64,000 nt of DNA from a virus (IMGVR_UViG_3300047678_000069:1-64000); one strand, 5' to 3'; numbered from the stretch's first letter, positions 41,555-51,216 are shown. Notes: a model not told the origin generated them from the letters alone. A program made the numbers and translations.

Positions 41555-42540
41555 CAGTAAGCTCCATTCTCAATGTAGTCAGTAGACTTTGGAAGATGTT
41601 TTTCACCGAGTTGAACAACGTCAGTGATCTGCTGAATGGCTCGTGAGTCTCGAAGCTTGACCATCGGAAGATGCATGGCACTGATCTGCTCTGCAGGGCC
41701 TGAGTTAGCAAGAGCCCCGTATCCCTTCAGAGGAATTCCACAACCGTGACAATGAAGCTTGACCTGATCAGCGTAAGCCTTCATCGAATGTCTCCACCAT
41801 CCCGGCACAACAGGGGACCCCACATCAGGAATAGGGTGTCCAGATCCGTTATAGTTTGGGTTGTGCTGATGCAACATTGCGTGAGCCCCGGCGATCTCAC
41901 AGAAGTAGGCTCGAAGCTCCCCCCTGAAGATACAGACCATCGCTGACCAATATTTGTTGATATCACAATTAGCAATCAGGTTCCAACGTTCGCCTTCATC
42001 CTTGATCACATCACTCATGGCAACGAGTGGAGGCCCGTGTCTTGAATCCTGATCAAGCCCCTTCAGATTGTTAGCAAGGAATTTTTGAGTTGAAGGCCAG
42101 TCAGTTAAAAACTGTTGCCAAGCTTCCTCATCCTGATGGACATTAAGGTTTGACACGGCAGGATTGAATGTTTCCTCCATGATCGCACCCTTACCCCTCG
42201 GATGATTGCACCATAGTCCTCGCTGTTCAAACGGAACTTTGGCTCTGAGAATTTCGCAGAGGATATCAAACTGTGGATGTAGAGCAGGATTGCCTCCAAA
42301 CATTCCCACCACTCCGAAGTAGGCATTAGGAGTTCCAAACTCTAGTGAATCAATTGCCTGTTCGTACTGTTCTGGAGTAATGAATTCAGCCTTGCCTCCA
42401 AACTGTGAATTTTGTGTGCAGTGAAAACATTTCTTGTCACATGTACGGGTGATCCAGATTTGCATAACCCCGCGTCTCCAGATGCCGGGTCGTAGTTGTC
42501 CGGGAGGGACCATTTTCTTTAATGCGTAATCCAAGTTCAT
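41554..42540 (-). CDS. Radical SAM enzyme
   Basis: 328 aa. The [4Fe-4S] motif Cys34-x3-Cys38-x2-Cys41 (TCDKKCFHC) is followed by GMFGGNPALHP. A C-terminal CHGCGIPLKGYG may hold further metal. Radical SAM enzymes do difficult chemistry on peptides, sugars or nucleotides. The message leader GCCGCAATGAA is shared with the 148-aa gene at 46602. Rare among virion genes. Confidence 0.85.
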   Translation of the reverse strand: MNLDYALKKMVPPGQLRPGIWRRGVMQIWITRTCDKKCFHCTQNSQFGGKAEFITPEQYEQAIDSLEFGTPNAYFGVVGMFGGNPALHPQFDILCEILRAKVPFEQRGLWCNHPRGKGAIMEETFNPAVSNLNVHQDEEAWQQFLTDWPSTQKFLANNLKGLDQDSRHGPPLVAMSDVIKDEGERWNLIANCDINKYWSAMVCIFRGELRAYFCEIAGAHAMLHQHNPNYNGSGHPIPDVGSPVVPGWWRHSMKAYADQVKLHCHGCGIPLKGYGALANSGPAEQISAMHLPMVKLRDSRAIQQITDVVQLGEKHLPKSTDYIENGAY

Positions 42541-42555
42541 TGCGGCGAACTTTCT

Positions 42556-43659
42556 TTAAGAGAGAAGTGATAGAGCGTCAAACGATTCACCGGGGAATGA
42601 TTCAGCCAACGGATGTCGATTGTTCCCCATAGATGAGACTATACCTGTATGCTGAACAAGTGAGGGATTGTGAACATACTCGAACCAACCTGAAAGCTTC
42701 ATTGTGTCTGAGATACCTCCATCGATTGATCGGTGTCCTCGTTCTGGATCCTGCATCTTGTCTAATAGAAAACGATGAGCCAACAGAGTTTTGACTCCTT
42801 CAGCAGTGAAGACAAGAGCAACAGCCCCTCTGCCATTTTGATTCGACATATAAAGTCCAGTATAGCCAGTTGGACAAATACTTTGGTTGCTTGGGAATGT
42901 GTAGAGGTTAAGGTATCCCTTATCCGGGAAGCTCACATTGTCAAGGTAGGCTTTCAGATTCCGCACAGTAACGAAATCATCCTGAAAGATTGCGTAACGA
43001 TCCGCATGAGGTTTTCTGATGTAGAGTTCATACAGAGTCAGTATCCAATGTCCGGCTGTTCTGATATGGTCCCTGAACGTCACAGGATGCCCTAGGACGC
43101 GATATGAGGCTTCATGCTGTGTTTCAGACGCATCGACAAACAGACGCGGTTCTGAGAAGCCTGCGAGCTTCAGAGAATCGAGCGTCTGAGGGAGTGTCGT
43201 CTCAAGTCTTGACGGAACAGTCGTAACACCGTAGCTCCATATCAATGATCTCAACTGAGTTTCCGCAGACTTTACTGGGGAAGAGAGGCCAGTGATCGAA
43301 GTGAACATGGCAGCAGCGTCCTTCAGCGTGCCTTGCACAACTCTTGAGGCCCATGAACCAAGCTGATTCAGTTTCTCCTGACGTTCAGCACAACCGCACT
43401 CTTCACCAAGCCAGTCTGAAACAAGCTCCTTTGTGATTCCGACACTACTTAGAGCAGCGGATACATGATCTCCCAATCCTTTCGAGGGCGGATCAGATTG
43501 AGGCGAATGATTGACTGGATGATTCTTTGAGACTACCGCCAGAATCTCATCAACTACAGTTCCCTGTCCGCTTCGACACTTCATCCAGAGTACAGGGTGA
43601 AGAGATCTGGCTCTGACTGTACAGTAACCGGCTATTGGACAATTACACTTCGTGGTCAT
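42556..43659 (-). CDS. Glycosyltransferase-like protein 3 with Cys-rich N-terminal domain
   Basis: 367 aa. Residues 1-125 hold a Cys-containing start (CNCPIAGYC...CRSGQG) and GLGDHVSAALSSVGITKEL with CGCAERQEKLNQ, a module I know from phage and mobile-element proteins. The C-terminal domain has a metal-site pattern YAIFQDDFVTVR like GT25-type transferases. A fusion of an adaptor with a transferase. Coupled to the next gene (ATGA). Confidence 0.65.
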   Translation of the reverse strand: MTTKCNCPIAGYCTVRARSLHPVLWMKCRSGQGTVVDEILAVVSKNHPVNHSPQSDPPSKGLGDHVSAALSSVGITKELVSDWLGEECGCAERQEKLNQLGSWASRVVQGTLKDAAAMFTSITGLSSPVKSAETQLRSLIWSYGVTTVPSRLETTLPQTLDSLKLAGFSEPRLFVDASETQHEASYRVLGHPVTFRDHIRTAGHWILTLYELYIRKPHADRYAIFQDDFVTVRNLKAYLDNVSFPDKGYLNLYTFPSNQSICPTGYTGLYMSNQNGRGAVALVFTAEGVKTLLAHRFLLDKMQDPERGHRSIDGGISDTMKLSGWFEYVHNPSLVQHTGIVSSMGNNRHPLAESFPGESFDALSLLS

Positions 43660-45065
43660 AATCCTGAATCTCCCACATCCAGATAAACTTTGCTCGGAAG
43701 AGTTGAAGGACCTCCGAATACTCCTGTATTGGTAGTTGATCTAGTTCTATAGTCAAAGGTCAGGGGTAATTCAACTTCGCCTTCTTCAGAACAGGCAACA
43801 TTTCGAGACCACTGAGCTATCAGTCCATTAAATTGTCCGAGACCGTAAGGTCCAAAGAACGGCCATATGTCAAAGATCCCAAACTTAGACATTCCCGGCA
43901 GCACAGAGAACACGTCTGGGGTAATCCGGTCCTTGATCTTGAACTTCCCCTCTTGGTATGACTCAGGATAATTCAATGAGACTGTGTTATTGGGGTATGT
44001 ATATCCGAAGATGGTTGAATAGTAATTTGGATAGAACTGGGTTGTGTAGTTTACTATTGTGGTGTCGTTAGATCCGAAAATAGATGCCTGACCAAAGACC
44101 GGCTGTGGATTAGTGAAGTTGCCGATATTTGAGCAGAGGCCGGGGCGAACATACAGAGACACTGACCATCGAGGATGTACCACCCAGAAGTATCCACAGA
44201 GTTTAGCTGACGCCAGATAGTAGGCGTGGGCATAGGTTTCTGGGTAAGGCTCTATGGGATCTAAATTTCTGTTGCCGGGGACTGCATTTGAAGGATGTCC
44301 CATGAGGAATCTAGGGTCCAGTCCGTTGACTAATGCCTCAGAAGTTCTGGGAACTGATCTGAATCCATCGATGTAAACTATATTGCGGTTGTTGATGTCA
44401 TTGAGAACATAGAGGTTGTCATCAAGATTGGAATCAGCCATCTGCACTTCACCGCTCTGCTCAGAGAACGGATGCACGACATAGAACCTTTGCTTCCAAG
44501 CCCTTGCAGGCGGATTGCTTAAATACTGTATGGAATACTGTCTCCAGTTAGGATTTGGAGGATAAGGGTCAAGCGTCACAACGTCATTATTCCATATGCT
44601 CCACGGCATCTTCATATTAGCGATGGAGGTCCAAGTACATTCAGGGGCAGTCCCCTTTGTAAGATAACTGGCAAGATGTTTGACCTGATAGTTCAGTCCT
44701 GTGGGTACATCAGGATGGGTTCTATTAGCTTCCAGATCAATGTAAGTAGTCTTGGTTCCAGTTGCAGGATTAATGACATAGAGTGGGTGAGTGTAAGACC
44801 CTGACTTGGAGCCCGACTCTGTTTTACTGAGAAGAGTAGACGGGACTGCATGAGCACCCAATGCTGAATGCAGTCTCAGATTCATCGCTGCTGGATAGCC
44901 TGCAGGACGATTGACGTTGGTGCATCCATGACACTTGTAGACAGGTGGCATCTTCACAGGATAGACGCAGGCACGACAGGGGCCAATATCCTGCTCTGGC
45001 ATAACTTCATTCAGGCAGAGGGGACGCCAATATTTCTTGTCTTCTGTGAACAGGTAGTCTGGCAT
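43656..45065 (-). CDS. Putative virion protein with Cys N-terminal module (469 aa)
   Basis: The N-terminus KKYWRPLCLNEVMPEQD with CRACVYPVKMP and CHGCTN is a Cys-rich module shared with the 96-aa neighbour. The rest is Asn/Pro/Tyr-rich beta sequence as in tail-tip or fibre proteins. No catalytic motif. Lies between tail and modification genes. Confidence 0.6.
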   Translation of the reverse strand: MPDYLFTEDKKYWRPLCLNEVMPEQDIGPCRACVYPVKMPPVYKCHGCTNVNRPAGYPAAMNLRLHSALGAHAVPSTLLSKTESGSKSGSYTHPLYVINPATGTKTTYIDLEANRTHPDVPTGLNYQVKHLASYLTKGTAPECTWTSIANMKMPWSIWNNDVVTLDPYPPNPNWRQYSIQYLSNPPARAWKQRFYVVHPFSEQSGEVQMADSNLDDNLYVLNDINNRNIVYIDGFRSVPRTSEALVNGLDPRFLMGHPSNAVPGNRNLDPIEPYPETYAHAYYLASAKLCGYFWVVHPRWSVSLYVRPGLCSNIGNFTNPQPVFGQASIFGSNDTTIVNYTTQFYPNYYSTIFGYTYPNNTVSLNYPESYQEGKFKIKDRITPDVFSVLPGMSKFGIFDIWPFFGPYGLGQFNGLIAQWSRNVACSEEGEVELPLTFDYRTRSTTNTGVFGGPSTLPSKVYLDVGDSGL

Positions 45066-45093
45066 TTGATCAACTCAGGGTAAAAGTCAGGGA

Positions 45094-45384
45094 CTATGGA
45101 CAATCACATGGAACATCAAGAACCGTATAGATGGGGTATGACCCTGTTGGAGGTACAGGTGAGCCGCCGTTTGTACAGTGATCTTCAATCATGAAGAACA
45201 CAAAGCTATCCCACACCCACTTAGAAGTACCACATCCACCAGTTCCTGTTCCCGTTCCCGGCATTGAAACCGGAACAACACAAGCAAGGCACTGCTCACC
45301 ATTGACTGATGTTTCAGGCTTTACTGTGTTTGTGCAGAGGGCTCTCCAATATTTCTTTGGAGACGAGAAAACCATTGTTGGCAT
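45094..45384 (-). CDS. Small virion-like protein sharing the Cys module (96 aa)
   Basis: KKYWRALCTNTVKPE with CLACVVPVSMP aligns to the N-terminus of the 469-aa protein. A Gly/Thr linker (GTGTGTGG) and a short Cys-containing end (VPCDCP) follow. Probably an accessory tail protein. Confidence 0.6.
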   Translation of the reverse strand: MPTMVFSSPKKYWRALCTNTVKPETSVNGEQCLACVVPVSMPGTGTGTGGCGTSKWVWDSFVFFMIEDHCTNGGSPVPPTGSYPIYTVLDVPCDCP

Positions 45385-45386
45385 GA

Positions 45387-46151
45387 TTAGGTTCCTGCGA
45401 TCAGATTGTTGGGCCAGTGTATTTCAAGTCGCATGTCAGGAGATGCAAGTGGGTCCCATTTGATGTAAGCTCCCGTGACTGTAAGTGTGACAGGGGCACC
45501 TAAGCTATCGAATCCGATTATCTGACTGCTTACGTTCTTTGACCAGAAGCCATCTCCTGAATCATAATCAAGCCAATGTTCATCAGCAGGCAGAACTGTG
45601 ACGCCATATGGCTCCTCGCTTTTCTTACTGTAAAGATTCGCGAGTGCAACCGCAACCCTTGAGGTGGTTTTCTCTCCCCCCACGATTATGTCGTATTCGG
45701 ATTCCTTATAGCAGAAGCACCCACAGACTCCTGAAATGAGAGGAGTGGTTGAAGGGCCTGCAGCAGAAGCGGCGAGCCAAACACCGTCTTTCGTTCTCAG
45801 AACTACGATCCAAGTTTGTCCTGGAATGACATTCGTTGAGATGTTGTATACCGTCTTGTCTGGTATGTCCATCGGAGTCAGATTGTTATCGATGATTCTC
45901 CAGATTTCACATTCAGCAGAACCTGGAGCATCCCCTGTTCCTGTTCCGGTTGATGTACCGGCTTGGATTGATAAAGGAGCAATTCCGTTCGATGGAGTCA
46001 GGGCAATATAAACCTCAGGAGTGAATTGATCGTCACCGGCAAGGAAGTTTGGATTCTTTGTGCCTAGGTTCTGTATTCTTTGGAGTTCGGATGAAACAAC
46101 CTGTTTGATCAGGGCCATATCCGTATCAGTGAGTAAATTCAGTTTAGCCAT
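45387..46151 (-). CDS. Putative tail protein (254 aa)
   Basis: A helical start (MALIKQVVSSELQRIQNL) is followed by a beta-rich body with GTSTGTGTG linkers and CGCFCY. Located downstream of the tape measure gene in the tail block. Family unknown; structural role inferred from position. Confidence 0.6.
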   Translation of the reverse strand: MAKLNLLTDTDMALIKQVVSSELQRIQNLGTKNPNFLAGDDQFTPEVYIALTPSNGIAPLSIQAGTSTGTGTGDAPGSAECEIWRIIDNNLTPMDIPDKTVYNISTNVIPGQTWIVVLRTKDGVWLAASAAGPSTTPLISGVCGCFCYKESEYDIIVGGEKTTSRVAVALANLYSKKSEEPYGVTVLPADEHWLDYDSGDGFWSKNVSSQIIGFDSLGAPVTLTVTGAYIKWDPLASPDMRLEIHWPNNLIAGT

Positions 46152-46155
46152 TTTA

Positions 46156-46602
46156 TCACTCTGGGATTAAGGTTGTTGTGCAACGTGTAGAACCGTATGA
46201 GCTTCGAAGCTTCATTGACTTGAAATCAGCGAATGGAAACCTTGCCGATTCTCCTGCTGGGATGAAGATGACCGGCGAAGCGTCTCCAAATGAGATTTCA
46301 ATCACATGGAGTTTGTCGGCATTCTCAGCAGGCGGCATTACCCCAAGTTCAATATCTGAATCAACACTGAGTTGAACCTGAGGGGCAGGGATGTGACGAT
46401 TCTGAATCACGATGAGAGAACACTTCTCAAGCCATCCTGCTTGAAATGGAACCTTTTCCTCAGTGAGAAAGAAGGTTCTTTGAAAAGGCTGTTCCTCAGT
46501 AGTGAGGTATCGTGAATAACCAAGCTTGATTTCAAACGTCTCTTCAGAAGGACGCTGATGGTATACTGTGTCTGAGACCGTTACCCTGAGATCGTGATTC
46601 AT
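46156..46602 (-). CDS. Putative tail protein (148 aa)
   Basis: A beta-rich protein, LRVTVSDTVYHQRPSEETF onward. Its leader shares GCCGCAATGAA and AGAAAG with the radical SAM gene, an unusual ribosome site. Structural role inferred from position. Confidence 0.6.
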   Translation of the reverse strand: MNHDLRVTVSDTVYHQRPSEETFEIKLGYSRYLTTEEQPFQRTFFLTEEKVPFQAGWLEKCSLIVIQNRHIPAPQVQLSVDSDIELGVMPPAENADKLHVIEISFGDASPVIFIPAGESARFPFADFKSMKLRSSYGSTRCTTTLIPE

Positions 46603-46616
46603 TGCGGCGAATCTTT

Positions 46617-47588
46617 CTATAATGAGGAGGGGATGCCGAGAGAAAGAAAGTTGGACTCTGGATAGTATTCAATTTTGAGTTGATGCAGGGATTCACCGAC
46701 ACCTGTACCTGTCTGTGGAATACCTAGCGGTTCACCTGCACCGTTCAGAGGAAGCCTGATCGGATTGCCTGCTCTGTCAATTGCTTTGATGAAGTGTCTT
46801 GGATTATTCTTGTCAGGAGCACTTCCGCCGATCTTGTCAAGAGTCCAGTTTCCTGTAAGCTTATCCCAATGCCCGTTCAATACCTTGTTCCCCTCATCGA
46901 CAACGTATCGATCAAAGGTCTTGGCATCGATATCAAACTCGAATGTTCTGGTATAGTAGTATGTACAGGTTCCATACAACTTACGTTCCCAGTTTACATT
47001 GCTGAGTTTGACACACCGCCGAGACATCCCCCACAATGTAGAGTCATTGACAGTGTCAATCATATTAGCAAACGTCGACAGCCCAAGGGAGGTTACATTC
47101 TGTCCAATCTTGACTGTCGGCCTGTTTGCATCGAATTCAACCTGTTGTCCCTGAAACGGCTCCCATGAGGATGAACGAATGACTGCACCAAAACGGTTGT
47201 AGGTCGCCTCTTTGGTGTATTTCGTGAATGATCCGCTAAGCTGTTGAGGCTCGCTGAGTGGATCAGATATAGTTGAGGTTTGGCATCGACTGAGAGGCTT
47301 TGTTGAAAACTTCTGATCGACTCTCCAAAACCTGACCCACTCTCCTTCTTTGATTTCAGGGGCTCGACTGATTTTCATATAAGGATAGCAGAATGCCCAA
47401 GTGTCATTGTCGTTTCCGAAATTCCACGTTGAGCCTACTGCAGGCAATCCTGACGCCATCATCACTGTATATGGACCGTCATTCTTGCTTGACGTTTCAA
47501 CAAGGTGGGTAACCGTGAAGGTTCTATGTCCTTCATCATCACGCTCACCTTCCCAAACTCTGATGCCTGTCTTCACTGTTGCCGTCAT
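46617..47588 (-). CDS. Putative tail protein (323 aa)
   Basis: Beta-rich, with FTVTHLVETSS, WERKLYGTCTYYYTRTFEF and FDIDAKTFDRYVVDEGNK. It directly follows the tape measure gene, where distal-tail or baseplate-hub proteins normally lie. The start overlaps the tape measure stop. Function inferred. Confidence 0.65.
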   Translation of the reverse strand: MTATVKTGIRVWEGERDDEGHRTFTVTHLVETSSKNDGPYTVMMASGLPAVGSTWNFGNDNDTWAFCYPYMKISRAPEIKEGEWVRFWRVDQKFSTKPLSRCQTSTISDPLSEPQQLSGSFTKYTKEATYNRFGAVIRSSSWEPFQGQQVEFDANRPTVKIGQNVTSLGLSTFANMIDTVNDSTLWGMSRRCVKLSNVNWERKLYGTCTYYYTRTFEFDIDAKTFDRYVVDEGNKVLNGHWDKLTGNWTLDKIGGSAPDKNNPRHFIKAIDRAGNPIRLPLNGAGEPLGIPQTGTGVGESLHQLKIEYYPESNFLSLGIPSSL

Positions 47589-49891
47589 TATGCTCCCCCG
47601 ATATTCGAAATGCCAATCATGTCAAAGAAGCCTTTGCCCTTCTCACGACCTTGGGCAACAAGTTCAGTTAGATTCTCAACCATAGTCTCAAACAGAGGTT
47701 TGTTGTCGGCACTGTTCGCGTTTGGATTCTTCGGAGTCTGGATTGTCATTTTGTCACGATAAGCCGCAATGACATCATAAGCCTTCGTGGTTCCGGCAGC
47801 GACTGCATCGATAGCCCCCACAGCTCCTTTGACCCCACTTGTGAAAGCTTCCCCCATCTTCATTCCGGTTTCAGTTGCTCTATCAAATGTTGCTGGGGAA
47901 ATGATCGGAGCAACATATTCGTCCCATATATCGGTTCCCATTTGTGCGAATCCGAATATTCCAGTACCTCCGACTTTACGATTATCAACTGCATTCTTTG
48001 CAGCTTTCTGAGCGTCTTCCCAAGCTTTACGTGCAGCTTCACCGGGGGCAGAAGCCTTTTTGAGGGCCTCTTCTCGCATGACCTCATTTTCAGCTTGAAG
48101 ATCACGATAATATTTTCGAGTTTCCTCTAGTGTCTTATTCGCAGCAGTAGCGTCGATGGTAGGCATCTTCCACTTATCCGGCATCACCGCGTTGAAGCTT
48201 TCAATCAGCCAGTTCATTGATTCAATGATATTCACTACCATCTTGTCAAATGTTTCACCAAGTGCCGATTGTAATCCTATCCATACACTAGCGATGAATG
48301 ATTTTGTCTTGATCCACCCGGATTCAATATCCACAAGCATCGAAGTCCAAAGGTAACTCACTGAAGTGGTGATAACTTTCCAAGCTAATTCAAATTCACC
48401 ATTCTTAATGAGGTCTACTACTAAGAGAAATTGATCCCCGATGAATTTAAACGCAGATTGAAGTTGATTTGCAGCCCATGCCCCGATATTGGTGAATTTA
48501 TTCAATCCATAAGCTGCGGCTGTGATGCCAGCAATGATCAATCCAAGAGGGCTAAATACTGCGGCAAGGATTGGAATCAACCCTGCGATGACAGCACTTG
48601 CAGAGGTGAACCCAATAACAGCTAACTTCACAGCCGCTGCAATTCCAGCCCATAGAACTAGAAAATCAGCGTTATCTACAACCCATTCGGCAATAGAAGC
48701 CCCGACACTCACAATGGTATTCCAGAAGCTTGTGAGATAAGGAATTACTGATCCAACTTCACGTCGGATTGTCGAGAAAGCGTCTTGAAGAATCGGGGTT
48801 ACAGCTCCAATTGTTGAAGAGGCGACTGAATAGATACCGGAAAGAAGTGGGGAGATGTATGTTTGGAATAAGTCAGAAATCATATTCAGTCCCCACATCA
48901 CCTTAGGGACAATCCATCTAATAACATTTCCAAAAGCGTTGCTAATGACTGGCCCCCACACTTCAACTGTCTTAATGACACTTTTCAATGTACTTCTAAT
49001 GTCAAGTTTTTCAATTAACACTGCACCCATCTTGGTGACTTCTAGTTTTATAGTGTCAGCAAGAGTTGACCAAAGACCGAATACAGTATTCGATTGCTTC
49101 TCCATCATATTGAAGAATTTCCCGCCGGGTCCACTTGCTGAGATGAAGGCTTGCTCAACCATTTGGGCAGAGATTCGACCAGCTTCCATTTCAGTTTTCA
49201 GTTGAGCAAGGCTCTTGCCGGAGGTCCGTGCCATTTCCTGAAGAGGATTGAATCCCCAATTGATCATCTGCAACAGGTCCTGACCCATCAGGCGTCCTGC
49301 TGCCTGTGTCTGTGAGTAGGCGTAGGCAAGTCCGTTGAGTTTATTCTGGTCACCTGCTGCAACGTCTCCGAGGGCTTTCAGCGTTGGCATGATCTTGTTT
49401 TGAGCGACTCCGAAGTTCAACATCATCTGAGCAGCAGAGCGAAGCCCAGGCATCTCAAATGGTGTTTTCGCTGCAAAGTCATTCAGTTCTGCCAGCATCT
49501 TCTTGGCAGCACTTGCTGAACCCAACATGACCTCAAATGAGATAGCTGATTGTTCAGCTTCTGCGGCGAGCTTCATCGCATATCCACCACCTGCGATACC
49601 GCCAGCAATCCCACCGACTCCCATCAATCCCGCTGCGGCACCTGCTCCGACAGAACCGAGCCCCATTGCTGTAACGGCTCCGGCTTTATTAACAAGTCCA
49701 CTCAGAGCTGAAGCGGCTGAAGCAGCGTATCCCTTCACCTTTGAAGTCAGACTTTGGATTGTACTTGCGTGACGTTCAATCTGTGTGGCAGTCTTTTGAG
49801 AGTAGGAAGCAGCCTGCTGCATCATTGAGCGATAGCTGCTTCCATCTCCAACCAGACTGACGACCAGACGTTCTACTTCTGTGCCTGTCAT
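47588..49891 (-). CDS. Tape measure protein
   Basis: 767 aa from the ATG at 49891 (ATGA overlap with the frameshift ORF). The N-terminal part contains the conserved VVSLVGDGSSYRSMM and the tape-measure domain EVMLGSASAAKKMLAEL with PFEMPGLRSAAQMMLNFG and INWGFNPLQEMA. Several long hydrophobic helices follow. It sets tail length and is threaded through the tail tube. Shorter tails than many siphoviruses are implied by the length. Confidence 0.9.
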   Translation of the reverse strand: MTGTEVERLVVSLVGDGSSYRSMMQQAASYSQKTATQIERHASTIQSLTSKVKGYAASAASALSGLVNKAGAVTAMGLGSVGAGAAAGLMGVGGIAGGIAGGGYAMKLAAEAEQSAISFEVMLGSASAAKKMLAELNDFAAKTPFEMPGLRSAAQMMLNFGVAQNKIMPTLKALGDVAAGDQNKLNGLAYAYSQTQAAGRLMGQDLLQMINWGFNPLQEMARTSGKSLAQLKTEMEAGRISAQMVEQAFISASGPGGKFFNMMEKQSNTVFGLWSTLADTIKLEVTKMGAVLIEKLDIRSTLKSVIKTVEVWGPVISNAFGNVIRWIVPKVMWGLNMISDLFQTYISPLLSGIYSVASSTIGAVTPILQDAFSTIRREVGSVIPYLTSFWNTIVSVGASIAEWVVDNADFLVLWAGIAAAVKLAVIGFTSASAVIAGLIPILAAVFSPLGLIIAGITAAAYGLNKFTNIGAWAANQLQSAFKFIGDQFLLVVDLIKNGEFELAWKVITTSVSYLWTSMLVDIESGWIKTKSFIASVWIGLQSALGETFDKMVVNIIESMNWLIESFNAVMPDKWKMPTIDATAANKTLEETRKYYRDLQAENEVMREEALKKASAPGEAARKAWEDAQKAAKNAVDNRKVGGTGIFGFAQMGTDIWDEYVAPIISPATFDRATETGMKMGEAFTSGVKGAVGAIDAVAAGTTKAYDVIAAYRDKMTIQTPKNPNANSADNKPLFETMVENLTELVAQGREKGKGFFDMIGISNIGGA

Positions 49892-50672
49892 TGGTCTTTC
49901 TTTCCGCCGAGTCTGGCGATCCATAGCTGTAGGGATTCATCTGACATTTCGTCAAGCTCTTTTCGAGTCAGCTTCCGTTGTATGACCGGCTTTGGAGATT
50001 TGAATTCAATCTTCATGTCGGATACATTGGTCTTCTTCGAGCCGCCTCTCTGAGCTTGTATCAGGGCTAATTGCATCATGTAATGATCAGAGCGAGAAGG
50101 ACGATTCCATTCGCCCCTCATCCACTCTCTGATTACACGGAATTCCCTGACGGACATACGTCTACGAACTTCACTGGGAAGAAGTCCGAATAGAGCTGCT
50201 ACCTCTATCCAAGGTCCGTAGACTTCTGAGCGTTTTTTAGTCGATCCTGATCTTCAATCAGTTTCTTCTTACGCTCTTCCAGTCGGGCGATTTCCTTGTC
50301 AATCGACTCAATCGTTTCTTCTTCGTTGTCCAGTTCACTGATCTCCTTGATCTTCACCGCAAGACCTGTGATGGTCTTAGGCTTGAACTGGTTTCGAACG
50401 TGGTCAATGTGTACTCGCTTTCCGGCCTGAGGGCCTTCAGCGTGGTACAGACACAGGGAAACGAGAATCGGTTCAACGTCAGCGAGATTTTTCATCGCTG
50501 TAGGTCGACCATCCGGCCCCATTGTGGTTCGGTCGAGAATCGCGTTGCGATAGTGGCACGCCGCATCGCCGTTCGCTTCACGAATCTCGAACTTCTCCCC
50601 AGCAATAATGACGGGGACCACAACAGGACCGGATGAGTCTTCTTCAAATACAAGGGTTTCAGCTTGTGACAT
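49888..50672 (-). CDS. Tail assembly chaperone, -1 frameshift fusion (G-T type)
   Basis: The fusion joins codons 1-147 of the 155-aa chaperone with 114 codons of the -1 frame (261 aa in total). The -1 frame is open from the slippery site: RSEVYGPWIEVAALFGLLPSEV followed by SVREFRVIREWMRGEWNRP, a sequence typical of the T part. No separate start is needed. This is the classic arrangement directly before a tape measure gene. Confidence 0.85.
50160..50238 (-). promoter_or_regulatory. Programmed -1 frameshift signal
   Basis: Slippery heptamer A-AAA-AAC (50232-50238, minus strand) in the zero frame, an 8-nt spacer, then a 7-bp stem GTCTACG/CGTAGAC (50217-50223 with 50160-50166). Inside the loop lies ATAGAG/CTCTAT. 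Confidence 0.85.
50205..50672 (-). CDS. Tail assembly chaperone (G type)
   Basis: 155 aa with a beta-rich first half (VVVPVIIAGEKFEIREANG) and a C-terminal coiled coil (IDKEIARLEERKKKLIEDQDRL). GGAG lies seven bases upstream. It is the zero-frame product of the frameshift gene and binds the tape measure protein during assembly. Confidence 0.85.
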   Translation of the reverse strand: MSQAETLVFEEDSSGPVVVPVIIAGEKFEIREANGDAACHYRNAILDRTTMGPDGRPTAMKNLADVEPILVSLCLYHAEGPQAGKRVHIDHVRNQFKPKTITGLAVKIKEISELDNEEETIESIDKEIARLEERKKKLIEDQDRLKNAQKSTDLG

Positions 50673-50723
50673 TGTTTCGCTCCAAACATATCGGTGAATA
50701 GAAATGAAATTACATTAGATGGA

Positions 50724-51206
50724 CTAAGTACCTGTTCCGCTTGCGGCTGTGTAGACGAAGCTTTCTTCAATGCCAGTCGTCAGGTCACGCATCGTTGGAG
50801 TGATCGTGACAGTTCCTTCAGGCATTTCGCCGATGGACTGGTCACCTGCTTCGAATGAACGAAGACCGCCGAAGAAGGCAATCTTGGAACCGTTCGGGAA
50901 TGTGATTGTGACTGTGGTTTCAACATTGATCAGGGCTTTGACCTGAGCATAGGCTGTTCCCTTATAACCTACAGTCATGGTAGACTCAGTCAGTTCCTTG
51001 AGAGTCTGGAAAGCTTTCGTTCGCCATTCGATGTTGTGCATCGTGGTCACGTCGATTGCTTCACCGCCATCAAGTCCCGGAGGCTTGACAGACTTCTCCC
51101 AAAGCTGGATGCTCGCATTCGCTGCGAACGTAATCAGGGTTCGATAACCGTCTTTGAAGAACTTACCTGAGGGAGTAGTTCTGTTTGTGGCTACTGGTGC
51201 CGTCAT
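50724..51206 (-). CDS. Major tail tube protein
   Basis: 160 aa, beta-rich, GYRTLITFAANASIQLWEKSV onward and GTVTITPTMRD, as in siphovirus tube subunits. Located directly before the chaperone gene. AAGGAA lies seven bases upstream. Confidence 0.75.
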   Translation of the reverse strand: MTAPVATNRTTPSGKFFKDGYRTLITFAANASIQLWEKSVKPPGLDGGEAIDVTTMHNIEWRTKAFQTLKELTESTMTVGYKGTAYAQVKALINVETTVTITFPNGSKIAFFGGLRSFEAGDQSIGEMPEGTVTITPTMRDLTTGIEESFVYTAASGTGT

Positions 51207-51216
51207 TTCAATTTCC

